Shown one piece after another: positions 16,597 to 24,059 of a stretch of 41,961 bases of DNA. Each line of letters begins with the position of its first letter. Position 1 is the stretch's first letter. Where the stretch lies: the NCBI GenBank assembly GCA_026709025.1, contig JAPOTT010000039.1, positions 1-41,961 on the forward strand, given 5' to 3'. A model generated the notes under the pieces. That model had not been told where the DNA came from. It was given only the letters and a program-made list of their open reading frames with translations, and made no database searches. The stretch is from a bacterium. GTDB lineage: Bacteria; Actinomycetota; Acidimicrobiia; Acidimicrobiales; Bin134. The position numbers were made by a program, and so were the translations under genes.

Positions 16597-17943
16597 TTAG
16601 GTGCCTGACATAGTTACCTCGGCCACTACTAGGGTGACCCCGGCGGAACTCATGGGTAGCCAGGTTAGGTCGCTGCCCACAGCTTGCACATCTAACAGCA
16701 TCCTCTGAAGTGTGGAAGCAATGGTGATCTCCCTGATGGGCTCAGCCAACTCCCCGTTACGGATACGCAGCCCCTCCGCGCCGGTTGAGAAGTCGCCGCT
16801 CACCGGATTCACGCCCGAATGAAGACCCGCCACCCCTTGCACCAACACCCCGTTTTGAACCCCCGCAATCAACTCTTGGGGTGACTGCGTACCAGGGGTT
16901 AGCGCCAAAGCCTGACAGCCCACTCCGGGCGTACTGGCATAACCCCGCACAGCCGACCCGGTAGAGGCACCACCTGAGCGGCGGCCGGTGTAACTGTTGT
17001 GCAAAAAACACCCTAGTTGACCGCTATCAACCAGCAGATTGCGCCTAGTGGCCAAGCCCTCACCATCGGCATCAGAAGCAGTAAACGCCTCTGGGTTGGT
17101 TGGGTCGTCTACCAGCGTCACCGTTTGGGCGGCCACCTTTTCGCCCAAACGATCCGCAAACAAAGACCGACCCTTTAGCACTGCCTCACCAGACAAGGTG
17201 CCGCCAATGATAGACAAGAACTGCGCTGTTACATACGGGTCCAAAACTACGGTGACCCGTTCTGTGGGCGGTTGAGTAGCCCCCAACATCCGTGTTGCGC
17301 GCTCCACAGCATCGGTTGCAGCCACCCCAACATCAAGCGCAGACGGCTCTCTAGCTACCGAAAACCCAAAGCCAGTTTGGGTCTCATCGCCCTCTGAGGC
17401 CAACGAGTAGGCCGAGAGATAGCAAGAAGTTTCCCGCCCCGCACTGCGAATACCGCTAGTAGTAGCAATAGCATCAGCGCTCACCGCATCGCCATAATCT
17501 GCCGACTCAACTCCCACAATGCGCGGGTCGCCAGCACGAACTGCCTGCTCTAGCTCTAGGGCCAGATCGATTTTCAATTCTGTGCTCACATCCATAAGCG
17601 CCGGGTTGTAAAGATCTAACTCCGCCTTAGCCACACCATCTGGCTCAGCTAGGCCAAAGAACTCATCGGGCGACCCAAACACCGCGTTATCACGCGCCTC
17701 AGCCAAAGTCTCGGCCAACACATCAGGATCTAAGGTGCCCGCATGGGCGAACCCTTGGCGACCATTAGCGATTACCCGCACCCCCACGCCCTGCGATTCC
17801 GCTACAGACAAAGACTCAATCTCAGCGTTGTACACCCGCACATCTGTTTCTTGGCTGTGGCCCACCACAGCCTCTACCTGTTCACCATCGCGCCCCCACC
17901 CCACGATGCGCTCGGCTATCTCCAACAACTCCTCAGGGTTCAC
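16597..17943 (-). CDS. pmbA: TldE/PmbA subunit of the TldD/E metalloprotease
   Basis: A 448-residue protein of the TldD/PmbA family, the non-catalytic partner that lacks the HExxxH motif but shares the fold: NAEIESLSVAESQGVGVRVI at the N-terminus, VVLDPYVTAQFLSIIGGTLSGE in the middle and SGDFSTGAEGLRIRNGEL near the C-terminus. The heterodimer degrades unfolded peptides and in some bacteria matures ribosomally made peptides. The start is GTG at 17943 and overlaps the tldD stop by four bases (GTGA), so the two subunits are co-translated. No candidate peptide substrate gene is visible next to them. Confidence 0.93.
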   Translation of the reverse strand: MNPEELLEIAERIVGWGRDGEQVEAVVGHSQETDVRVYNAEIESLSVAESQGVGVRVIANGRQGFAHAGTLDPDVLAETLAEARDNAVFGSPDEFFGLAEPDGVAKAELDLYNPALMDVSTELKIDLALELEQAVRAGDPRIVGVESADYGDAVSADAIATTSGIRSAGRETSCYLSAYSLASEGDETQTGFGFSVAREPSALDVGVAATDAVERATRMLGATQPPTERVTVVLDPYVTAQFLSIIGGTLSGEAVLKGRSLFADRLGEKVAAQTVTLVDDPTNPEAFTASDADGEGLATRRNLLVDSGQLGCFLHNSYTGRRSGGASTGSAVRGYASTPGVGCQALALTPGTQSPQELIAGVQNGVLVQGVAGLHSGVNPVSGDFSTGAEGLRIRNGELAEPIREITIASTLQRMLLDVQAVGSDLTWLPMSSAGVTLVVAEVTMSGT

Positions 17944-19331
17944 GCGGCGGTGCCGCCGATTGTCATGGCTGCTACCCGCAAGGTGGGAGTGCCATCGCCT
18001 ACAGGCACTCCTTGGCCGTCTTTACCACAGGTTCCGGGCGAACCCATAGCAAAATCGTTCCCCAAAGCCTCTATGCCCATCAACACCTCAGGGCCATTGC
18101 CGATAAGGTTGCCCTCTCGGATCGGCTCGGTTATCTGGCCGTTCTCAATCAGATAAGCCTCTGTCATGCCAAACACAAAATCACCGGTAGCGGTGTTCAC
18201 CTGACCACCTCCTAAGTGAGCCACATAAACCCCCTTATCTGTTCCAGCGATGATGTCGGCGGGGGTATTGCTACCGTTGGCTAGATAGGTGTTGGTCATC
18301 CGCACCATAGGCAGGTGTCGATAGCTTTGGCGACGACCGTTGCCTGAACTGTGCCGGCCCTCTTTGCGGGCTCGCAATAAATCCCACATGTAGTCGGTGA
18401 GGATGCCGTCTTGGATGAGCACGTTACGCTGCGCTGGTCGACCCTCGTCATCTATGGCAAACGCTCCCCACTCGCGTGCCATGGTGCCATCATCCACCAG
18501 CGTGACCTCTGAATGCGCCACCTGATCGCCCACCCGATTGCGAAATACCGAGGCTTGCTTAGCTACCAAATCGGCCTCCAAGCCATGCCCGCAAGCCTCA
18601 TGGAACAACACACCGCCACCACCTGGGCCAATAACCACCGGCATGGCCCCGCTCGGTGCTGGCCGTGCCGCTAGCTTAGTGAGAGCCCTATTAGCAGCTG
18701 TTTGTGCCAGAGCATCCACCTCATACTCCTCAAACAACTCAAAACCAATGGGCCGACCCACGCTTTCATAGCCGGTTTGCATGCCAGTATCGGCTGTTGC
18801 CACGCAGGACACCGCAAAACGCGTACGCACCTGATCATCGCTAGCCAAAAGGCCGTCGCTGTTGGCCACCAAGATACGACGCCGCCCGTCGGCGTAGCTG
18901 GCCGACACCTGGGTAATGGCTGCTCCAGCGGCACGAGCGGCATCATCGGCACGGTTCAACAAATCAACCTTGGTGCCTTTAGCAACTGTTTCGGGCAGTA
19001 CCCCTACCTTGTTAGGCGATGCTGCTTGAACTTGGCGAAGGCCCACTACGTTGGTAGTGCCGCTACCACCTCTAGCACCCGCTGCGGCCGCACGCGCCGC
19101 TCGGGCTAGCCCGCTGGGACTCAAATCTGAGGTATGGGCAAACCCGGTAGTATCACCCACCACAACCCGGATGCCCGCACCACGGGTGCGACCAGAGGAG
19201 AGCTCCTCTACCTTGCCATCATCCAACACCGCCGAGGAGGACTGCCGATCTTCTACAAACACCTCAGCAAAATCGCCGCCTGTTTTCAGCGCCTCTGCCA
19301 ATGTCTCGGTAACCACAGACTCGTCGATCAC
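17940..19331 (-). CDS. tldD: TldD catalytic subunit of the TldD/E metalloprotease
   Basis: A 463-residue protein with the zinc-binding motif HEACGH at 244-249 preceded by GPGGGGVLFHEACGHGLEAD, diagnostic of TldD. The C-terminal region has the third-ligand area (FGMTEAYLIENG) and SPGTCGKDGQ. It acts in the cytosol together with the downstream TldE on unstructured peptides threaded into the chamber. The start is GTG at 19331; the upstream sequence has no strong ribosome-binding site, so a few codons of uncertainty remain. Length is typical. Confidence 0.95.
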   Translation of the reverse strand: MIDESVVTETLAEALKTGGDFAEVFVEDRQSSSAVLDDGKVEELSSGRTRGAGIRVVVGDTTGFAHTSDLSPSGLARAARAAAAGARGGSGTTNVVGLRQVQAASPNKVGVLPETVAKGTKVDLLNRADDAARAAGAAITQVSASYADGRRRILVANSDGLLASDDQVRTRFAVSCVATADTGMQTGYESVGRPIGFELFEEYEVDALAQTAANRALTKLAARPAPSGAMPVVIGPGGGGVLFHEACGHGLEADLVAKQASVFRNRVGDQVAHSEVTLVDDGTMAREWGAFAIDDEGRPAQRNVLIQDGILTDYMWDLLRARKEGRHSSGNGRRQSYRHLPMVRMTNTYLANGSNTPADIIAGTDKGVYVAHLGGGQVNTATGDFVFGMTEAYLIENGQITEPIREGNLIGNGPEVLMGIEALGNDFAMGSPGTCGKDGQGVPVGDGTPTLRVAAMTIGGTAA

Positions 19332-19463
19332 TGCTACATCACCCCTTGCGCAATAGTGCGCTTGCCCGATAGTACTTGCATGCTGTTTATAGCCTAACGG
19401 CAGCGTCGGGTAGAGCCTACCGGCAACATAGGGCTTTTCTGTCAGATGTAGACAACAGCCTTA

Positions 19464-19509
19464 TCAGGCGTTAGCAGCGGCTTTTATGTCAGGCTTTAGC
19501 AGCAGACTT
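19464..19509. repeat. Imperfect 25-bp duplication spanning a stop codon
   Basis: tcaggcgttagcagcggctt at 19464-19483 resembles tcaggctttagcagcagactt at 19489-19509 with a period of 25 bases. The second copy encodes the last codons and the TGA of the membrane-protein gene; the first copy lies directly after that stop. Confidence 0.75.
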
Positions 19510-19995
19510 CCCCACCACAAACCAAGAGGCCAGAAGAGCAATAATGAAGATGGCGTGCTGCTCCATCGCTGCACGGTCGCCAAACAGCACCGCACCTGCC
19601 GACAAAAGACCAAAGAACAACACGCTGAGGGTCAAACAGGCCAATACCCCATCGCTACTGCGTGTACGACGTTGGAACAGATTTACAATAGCCACCAAGA
19701 ACAACAAGGCCAGCACAACCTCAATAATCCCCACGATGATGGCAATGGGAGCGGCCCAACCATCGCTGAACCCTAAGTTAGCAAGCAGGCCATCTGCACC
19801 CGGGGGGCCTTTCAGCTTGTTCTTGAAGTCTACACCGAAGAAGTTGTTGGCGTTGAAGAACTTGTCAAGACCATTTAGAAGCCAAAACACAAACCAATGC
19901 AAGGCCAACACCGCAACAATCCCAACCTTGCCGTTGATCATGGTCAGCTTTTGTCCTAGCGAGGAGATGCTCACGGTAGATGATGTATCAGACAT
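19489..19995 (-). CDS. Four-helix membrane protein, weakly DoxX-like
   Basis: A 168-residue membrane protein. Hydrophobic helices lie roughly at 25-45, 85-112, 118-140 and 146-162. The sequence WLLNGLDKFFNANNFFG after helix 1, with a Gly-x-x-Lys pattern, is reminiscent of DoxX-type small membrane proteins, but I do not regard the family as certain. The start is ATG 19995, chosen because AGGAGA lies five bases upstream; an upstream ATG eight codons earlier lacks this. The gene is divergent from the F420 reductase with a spacer of about 165 bases, which could hold both promoters. Confidence 0.75.
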   Translation of the reverse strand: MSDTSSTVSISSLGQKLTMINGKVGIVAVLALHWFVFWLLNGLDKFFNANNFFGVDFKNKLKGPPGADGLLANLGFSDGWAAPIAIIVGIIEVVLALLFLVAIVNLFQRRTRSSDGVLACLTLSVLFFGLLSAGAVLFGDRAAMEQHAIFIIALLASWFVVGKSAAKA

Positions 19996-20144
19996 TTTGG
20001 TTCTCCTATGTGAATACAAAGTGTTACGCGTGCCAAATTAGCACCTCGGCGAACACAATTCAGGAAAAAGCTTCAAGAAAAAGCACCTCACAGACAAAAC
20101 GGGAGTTGGTTCCCACCTTGGTAAGCGTTGCAAGGCATTTCTCG

Positions 20145-20150
20145 TATACC
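20145..20150 (+). promoter_or_regulatory. Possible -10 box of the F420 reductase gene
   Basis: TATACC ends nine bases before the ATG at 20160. No convincing -35 box at normal spacing is seen, and no ribosome-binding site precedes the ATG, which would fit a very short or absent leader. Confidence 0.3.
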
Positions 20151-20159
20151 TTTAGCTTG

Positions 20160-20819
20160 ATGCAAATTGGGATTTTAGGTGGCACAGGGCCTGTAGGTCG
20201 TGCTCTGTGCGCTCGATTAGCTTCCGTGGGTTACAGATGCGTATTAGGTTCGCGCTTGGTTGAGCGGGCTACAGATACGTGTGCAGAGGTACTAGCAAAA
20301 TGGCCCGACCGCACGCTGCCCCTTGTGGGTGCTTGCAATACAGATGCCGCACAGTGCGATGTGGTGGTAGTAGCAACGCCATGGGATGTCGCCGCATCTA
20401 CTGTGAACTCTGTGTCCGATGAGCTATCTGGAAAAGTGGTTATCAGCATGGCCAACGCCCTAACCAAAGTAGGCAAACAGTTTCAGCCACTAGTCCCTCC
20501 AGAGGGTTCGGTTGCGGCCACGGTGCAAGCAGCGGTACCCAAAGCCCTAGTTGCTGCCACGCTGCATCATGTGCCAGCCCATCATTTGGGCGATTTGAAC
20601 CAACCGGTGGACTGCGATGTGCTGGTGTGTTCCGACCATCCCGAGGCCACAGCAACCACCCTAGAGATTATGGGCAAGCTCCCCGGTGTCCGTTCCTTCA
20701 ACGCTGGCTCGCTGATATACGCAGGCCCTGTGGAGGCTTTCACAGCGGTGCTGCTGCAACTCAACACTGCCTACCAAACAAAAACAGCAATTCGCTTCAC
20801 CGGCTTAGATGCTGCCTAG
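20160..20819 (+). CDS. npdG: NADPH-dependent F420 reductase
   Basis: A 219-residue dinucleotide-binding oxidoreductase that transfers hydride between NADP(H) and coenzyme F420. The N-terminal Rossmann motif is ILGGTGPVGRAL (GGTGPVG at 7-13), followed by VLGSRLVERA, DVVVVATPWDV and KVVISMANAL. The C-terminal part has VDCDVLVCSDHPEA, GVRSFNAGSL and the terminal AIRFTGLDAA, matching the NPD/Fno family over its full length. The frame is open upstream for another 60 codons, but homology begins exactly at this ATG. It implies the organism makes F420; the DUF2342 gene at the left edge is sometimes associated with the same cofactor. The methyltransferase gene starts 20 bases downstream. Confidence 0.9.
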   Translation: MQIGILGGTGPVGRALCARLASVGYRCVLGSRLVERATDTCAEVLAKWPDRTLPLVGACNTDAAQCDVVVVATPWDVAASTVNSVSDELSGKVVISMANALTKVGKQFQPLVPPEGSVAATVQAAVPKALVAATLHHVPAHHLGDLNQPVDCDVLVCSDHPEATATTLEIMGKLPGVRSFNAGSLIYAGPVEAFTAVLLQLNTAYQTKTAIRFTGLDAA

Positions 20820-20839
20820 ATAGATACGGAGGTAAAGAA

Positions 20840-21733
20840 ATGCGAAAAATTGTGTTCGGTGACAATCTGGCGGTGTTGGCGGGTTTGGATACTGCCAGCG
20901 TTGATCTAATTTACGTAGACCCTCCGTTCAACACCGGTAAACGCCAAGAACGGCAGCAAATCAAAACCGTACATGACGAGGCTGCTGGCGACCGTACCGG
21001 CTTCGCCGGGCGTAGCTATCGCACCATCCGCCTCGGCAAATCTGGCTACGAAGATGCCTTCGACGATTTCATGGGTTTTCTGGCTCCCCGCTTTGAACAA
21101 GCCCACCGTGTGCTAACCGATACCGGCAGCTTCTTCTGCCACATCGACTACCGGGAAGTCCACTACTGCAAGGTGCTGCTAGATCAGATCTTCGGGCGGG
21201 ATTCGTTTATGAACGAGATCATCTGGGCCTACGATTATGGTGCCAGGTCCAAACAAAAATGGTCTACCAAACACGACAACATTCTGTGGTACGCCAAAAA
21301 CCCCAACGACTACACCTTCAACTTTGAAGAAATGGACCGCATCCCTTACATGGCCCCTGGTCTTGTCGGCAAGGAAAAAGCCGCCCGAGGCAAAACCCCC
21401 ACCGACGTGTGGTGGCACACCATCGTCAGCCCCAACGGCAAAGAAAAAACCGGCTACGCCACCCAAAAACCTCTCGGCGTTCTCGAACGCATCGTGAAGA
21501 TCCACTCCAACCCGGGTGACCTTCTCCTAGACTTCTTCGCAGGCAGTGGCACCCTCGGCCAAGCAGCCGCAAAACACAACCGCAACTACATCCTTATAGA
21601 CAACAACCCCCAAGCCATCCAAACCATGACCACCCGCCTAACCCCCACCAACCCCACCCTCATAGGCTGCGAAACACTACACACCGAAACAGATGAAAGC
21701 CCTACAACCCTAGAGACAGAAACACACTTCTAA
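20840..21733 (+). CDS. Beta-class DNA methyltransferase, solitary
   Basis: A 297-residue DNA amino-methyltransferase. The catalytic motif DPPFNTG is at 27-33, and the SAM-binding motif DFFAGSGT is at 231-238, after TQKPLGVLERIV; this order (catalytic motif first, SAM motif last) defines the beta class that makes N6-methyladenine or N4-methylcytosine. The DPPF form with the TQKP element favours adenine, but base and site are not readable. The ATG at 20840 has GGAGG seven bases upstream. No restriction endonuclease or specificity subunit is adjacent, so it may be an orphan regulator-type enzyme or a defence remnant. The last 25 residues are Thr/Glu-rich and probably disordered. Confidence 0.88.
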   Translation: MRKIVFGDNLAVLAGLDTASVDLIYVDPPFNTGKRQERQQIKTVHDEAAGDRTGFAGRSYRTIRLGKSGYEDAFDDFMGFLAPRFEQAHRVLTDTGSFFCHIDYREVHYCKVLLDQIFGRDSFMNEIIWAYDYGARSKQKWSTKHDNILWYAKNPNDYTFNFEEMDRIPYMAPGLVGKEKAARGKTPTDVWWHTIVSPNGKEKTGYATQKPLGVLERIVKIHSNPGDLLLDFFAGSGTLGQAAAKHNRNYILIDNNPQAIQTMTTRLTPTNPTLIGCETLHTETDESPTTLETETHF

Positions 21734-21894
21734 TCCCACGATAAACTTCCAGCAAGACATTTTAGAGAACATGATTTTTAGCTAAGCACATGGTATAGAT
21801 TTTATGACTGTTTACTTAGTCAAAGAGCTGCAGTGTTGCGCTGTAAATTGTATAAGTTTTTTCAAAAAATCTCGAAAATATTGTTGATTTAGGG

Positions 21895-21922
21895 TTGTTG
21901 TGTCATAGGGTGGTTGTATACT
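21895..21922 (+). promoter_or_regulatory. Promoter of the HNH gene, apparently leaderless
   Basis: TTGTTG at 21895-21900 and TATACT at 21917-21922 are 16 bases apart. Transcription would start about seven bases after the -10 box, on or next to the A of the ATG at 21930. There is no ribosome-binding site in the seven-base gap, which supports a leaderless mRNA. The spacer region 21734-21900 is clearly more AT-rich than its surroundings. Confidence 0.55.
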
Positions 21923-21929
21923 TACAGGT

Positions 21930-23153
21930 ATGAAGTTTGAGAGTAGCTTACCTACTAAAACTGAGCCAAACACTACAGATTGTATGAACGCTCAAGCACC
22001 CACTTCTACGGGTTTTGGTTTTCCAGATTTTGTTGGTTGTGGTGCTGGTGATCTTGTTATGTTGGCTGTGCGGGCTAATGCTTTTCGCCAGCAGGTTGAG
22101 AGTTATTTGAGTGCTGTGTTGGTGCGGTTGGGTGAGTTGGAGGGTGAAGATGCTGTGATTTCTGTTTGTAAGCAGTTTGATTTGCCTGCGTATAAGGCTC
22201 GCCGTCAAGCGCGTACTGCTAAAGGGCTTAGGGCGCTGCCTGATGTGATGCGCGCCGCTAAGGACGGTTGGATCACCATGGATCACGCTGAGTTGATGGC
22301 CGCGTCGCACAGCAGGGCTCCCATGAACACTGATGAGCAGTTAGATTTGTTGGCTATAGGCGTGCAACAAAGCCCTGATGAGTTCAAAACCACTTTGGCT
22401 AAGTGGGAAACTAAACGCTTGGCTGTTTCAGGGCTGAACCCCACAGAACAACAACGAGCCCGGCGTACCGCCAAAATCTTCAACGGCGATAACGACATGG
22501 TTGTGTTGCATGCTGAGTTAGATCATGTTGCTGGTGAGCGGGTGAAAACCGCTATGGACGCGTTAACCACACGAATGTTCAAACGCGATTTTCAAAACGG
22601 TGTAGAACGCTCCTTTGAACAACGCAACGCCGACGCTCTAGTGCAACTCATCTGTAGCCACACCACACCCGCACAAACCGAACCTATAGAACACGGTATT
22701 CAAAACAACGAAACCAGTACAAGAACCGGCGACACAAACACCGGCTGCGAAGCAGCACCAGAACCAACCCCGCAGGCCACCACCATCATCCTCACATCTG
22801 ATTATGATGCCATCACCGGCCAACTAACAGCCGCAGGGCTTATAGATGGCACACCAATCGGCATAGATGAAATCCGCCGTCTCGCTTGTGAAGCCGAAAT
22901 AATCCCGATGATCTTCAACAGCCAAGCCCAACCCCTCTACGTGGGTCGCACACGCCGCAAACACACCAAAGCCCAAAAACTCGCCCTCTACAAACGAGAC
23001 AAACGCTGCACCTCATGCGGCATCCGCGCCAGCAGCTGCGACGTACACCACATCACCCCATGGGAACACGGCGGCACAACCGACATCAGTAACCTCACCC
23101 TGCTATGCCCCACCTGCCACCGCCAAACCCACAAACACTCCAGCGACCCCTAG
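21930..23153 (+). CDS. DUF222 / 13E12-type HNH endonuclease-domain protein
   Basis: A 407-residue protein with an N-terminal helical DUF222-like domain (about 40-245, including the region around RRQARTAKGLRALPDVMRA and ELDHVAGERVKTAMDAL), a variable polar linker (about 245-285), and a C-terminal HNH nuclease domain. The HNH zinc-and-catalytic residues are C360-x2-C363, H373-H374, H380, N388, C393-x2-C396 and H397. This is the architecture of the multi-copy 13E12 repeat proteins of actinobacteria, whose role is unknown though a mobile origin is often suspected. The first third uses T-rich codons unlike the C-rich codons of its own 3' end and of neighbouring genes, compatible with transfer or recombination. 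No intron or splicing sequence is seen. Confidence 0.88.
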   Translation: MKFESSLPTKTEPNTTDCMNAQAPTSTGFGFPDFVGCGAGDLVMLAVRANAFRQQVESYLSAVLVRLGELEGEDAVISVCKQFDLPAYKARRQARTAKGLRALPDVMRAAKDGWITMDHAELMAASHSRAPMNTDEQLDLLAIGVQQSPDEFKTTLAKWETKRLAVSGLNPTEQQRARRTAKIFNGDNDMVVLHAELDHVAGERVKTAMDALTTRMFKRDFQNGVERSFEQRNADALVQLICSHTTPAQTEPIEHGIQNNETSTRTGDTNTGCEAAPEPTPQATTIILTSDYDAITGQLTAAGLIDGTPIGIDEIRRLACEAEIIPMIFNSQAQPLYVGRTRRKHTKAQKLALYKRDKRCTSCGIRASSCDVHHITPWEHGGTTDISNLTLLCPTCHRQTHKHSSDP

Positions 23154-23180
23154 CTCCACCGCTGGCCAACCTCAAATCAG

Positions 23181-23197
23181 TGTGCATACTATGCACA
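23181..23197. promoter_or_regulatory. Perfect 17-base palindrome, operator-like
   Basis: TGTGCATA at 23181-23188, a central C, and TATGCACA at 23190-23197 form a perfect inverted repeat 28 bases after the HNH gene. There is no following T-run, so it is not a standard terminator. The rest of the 200-bp spacer 23154-23355 shows no gene. Confidence 0.5.
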
Positions 23198-23355
23198 ATC
23201 ACAAAGATTTGCAATGTTTCCGCATCACATCCAAAGAATGGCGCGGGTAGCGAACCCAAATTCCCTGTGACCCGGGCAACAGGCTCACCGTGCCAAATCA
23301 CGGACTTCCCTCCTCAACTTTGCCCCACACTTCCCGCTAAGTCCTACTAGGGGTG

Positions 23356-23718
23356 CTACCAGGGGCGGAGAATCTCGATATTGTTGCTGGTAACATCCTC
23401 AGCAACTGAAAACAGCGGCAACTCTAGGCGTTCGGCCAAGACTAGGGCAGACCAAGAGTCCAGCGTGTCGGCAGATGCGTGGCCAGCTCGAGCCATACAC
23501 TGCCCCATTATGGAACGAACGGGGAACCATTCGTGAACAACAGATAGGGCGAGTCCGAACTCAACTTGGAAAGCTTCAGATTGGCCCTCATAGCGCATCG
23601 CCAAGAACCGCCCGACCGTGACGGACGACCAGTCTAAGGCAAGGTACTCAGAATGCTGCGGTACCTCCCCATCCAACGCTCCAGCAAGAATCAGCACCCC
23701 TCCTGCATCACACACCAT
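23356..23718 (-). CDS. PIN-domain toxin, VapC-like
   Basis: A 120-residue protein. The first strand MVCDAGGVLILAGAL carries the first PIN aspartate (D4), and the C-terminal part DTLDSWSALVLAERLELPLF followed by SVAEDVTSN matches the last PIN helices, with D84/D87 and E107/D108 as candidate acidic residues. VapC toxins are ribonucleases that cleave tRNA or rRNA. The middle segment does not show the usual helix with a conserved glutamate clearly, so this toxin may be divergent or decayed. I chose ATG 23718 because the fold starts there; an ATG four codons upstream is possible. It lies 48 bases behind the antitoxin gene on the same strand. Confidence 0.6.
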   Translation of the reverse strand: MVCDAGGVLILAGALDGEVPQHSEYLALDWSSVTVGRFLAMRYEGQSEAFQVEFGLALSVVHEWFPVRSIMGQCMARAGHASADTLDSWSALVLAERLELPLFSVAEDVTSNNIEILRPW

Positions 23719-23766
23719 GCTACGAAACATTGAAGCTACGGGAAATCGAGGCTACGTGCATCAGAA

Positions 23767-23985
23767 CTATGAGGCATCGATCTTTCGGAGTTCTTCTCGA
23801 ATGGCCTCAAACTCCAACCTGTTCATGGGGCGACGACCGTTGGTCAACTCAGCCGGTGAGAGCCGTGATGCAATCCTGGTTAACTCATTCCGCAAGAACT
23901 GCTGCACGGAAAGCCCAGCGGCCTCAGCTTGTTCGCGCAGCCTTTGACCAACCTTGTCGTCTAACTCTTTAATGTTCAAATCCAT
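23767..23985 (-). CDS. VapB-type antitoxin, ribbon-helix-helix
   Basis: A 72-residue antitoxin. The N-terminal strand LNIKELDDKVGQRLREQAE and the next helix AAGLSVQQFLRNELTRIA match ribbon-helix-helix VapB/FitA proteins; the C-terminal part RLEFEAIREELRKIDAS would wrap around the toxin. It neutralises the PIN toxin encoded just downstream and typically represses its own promoter as a complex. ATG 23985 is the start. A palindrome and repeated half-sites lie immediately upstream, the expected place for autoregulation. Confidence 0.75.
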   Translation of the reverse strand: MDLNIKELDDKVGQRLREQAEAAGLSVQQFLRNELTRIASRLSPAELTNGRRPMNRLEFEAIREELRKIDAS

Positions 23986-23993
23986 ACAAGCAA

Positions 23994-24010
23994 TCTACCA
24001 AAACGGTAGA
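23994..24010. promoter_or_regulatory. Operator-like palindrome in front of vapB
   Basis: TCTACC at 23994-23999 and GGTAGA at 24005-24010 are inverted around AAAAC, ending nine bases before the antitoxin ATG on the minus strand. The half-site GGTAGA recurs upstream with 15-16-base spacing (24021-24026, then GGTAAA at 24036 and GATAGA at 24051). Confidence 0.5.
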
Positions 24011-24014
24011 AGAT

Positions 24015-24059
24015 TATCAAGGTAGAGACTATCAAGGTAAAGACTGTCAAGATAGAAGC
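24015..24059. repeat. 15-bp tandem repeat x3 upstream of vapB
   Basis: Units tatcaaggtagagac (24015-24029), tatcaaggtaaagac (24030-24044) and tgtcaagatagaagc (24045-24059) are adjacent. Each contains a copy of the GGTAGA-like half-site also present in the palindrome at 23994-24010. Confidence 0.9.

Noticed and set aside
20840-23153. A complete restriction-modification system
   Set aside because: The methyltransferase has no adjacent restriction endonuclease; DUF222-HNH proteins are not established restriction partners.
24015-24059. Possible CRISPR-like array
   Set aside because: Units are 15 bp, directly adjacent and without spacers, and no cas genes are present; it is a simple tandem duplication.
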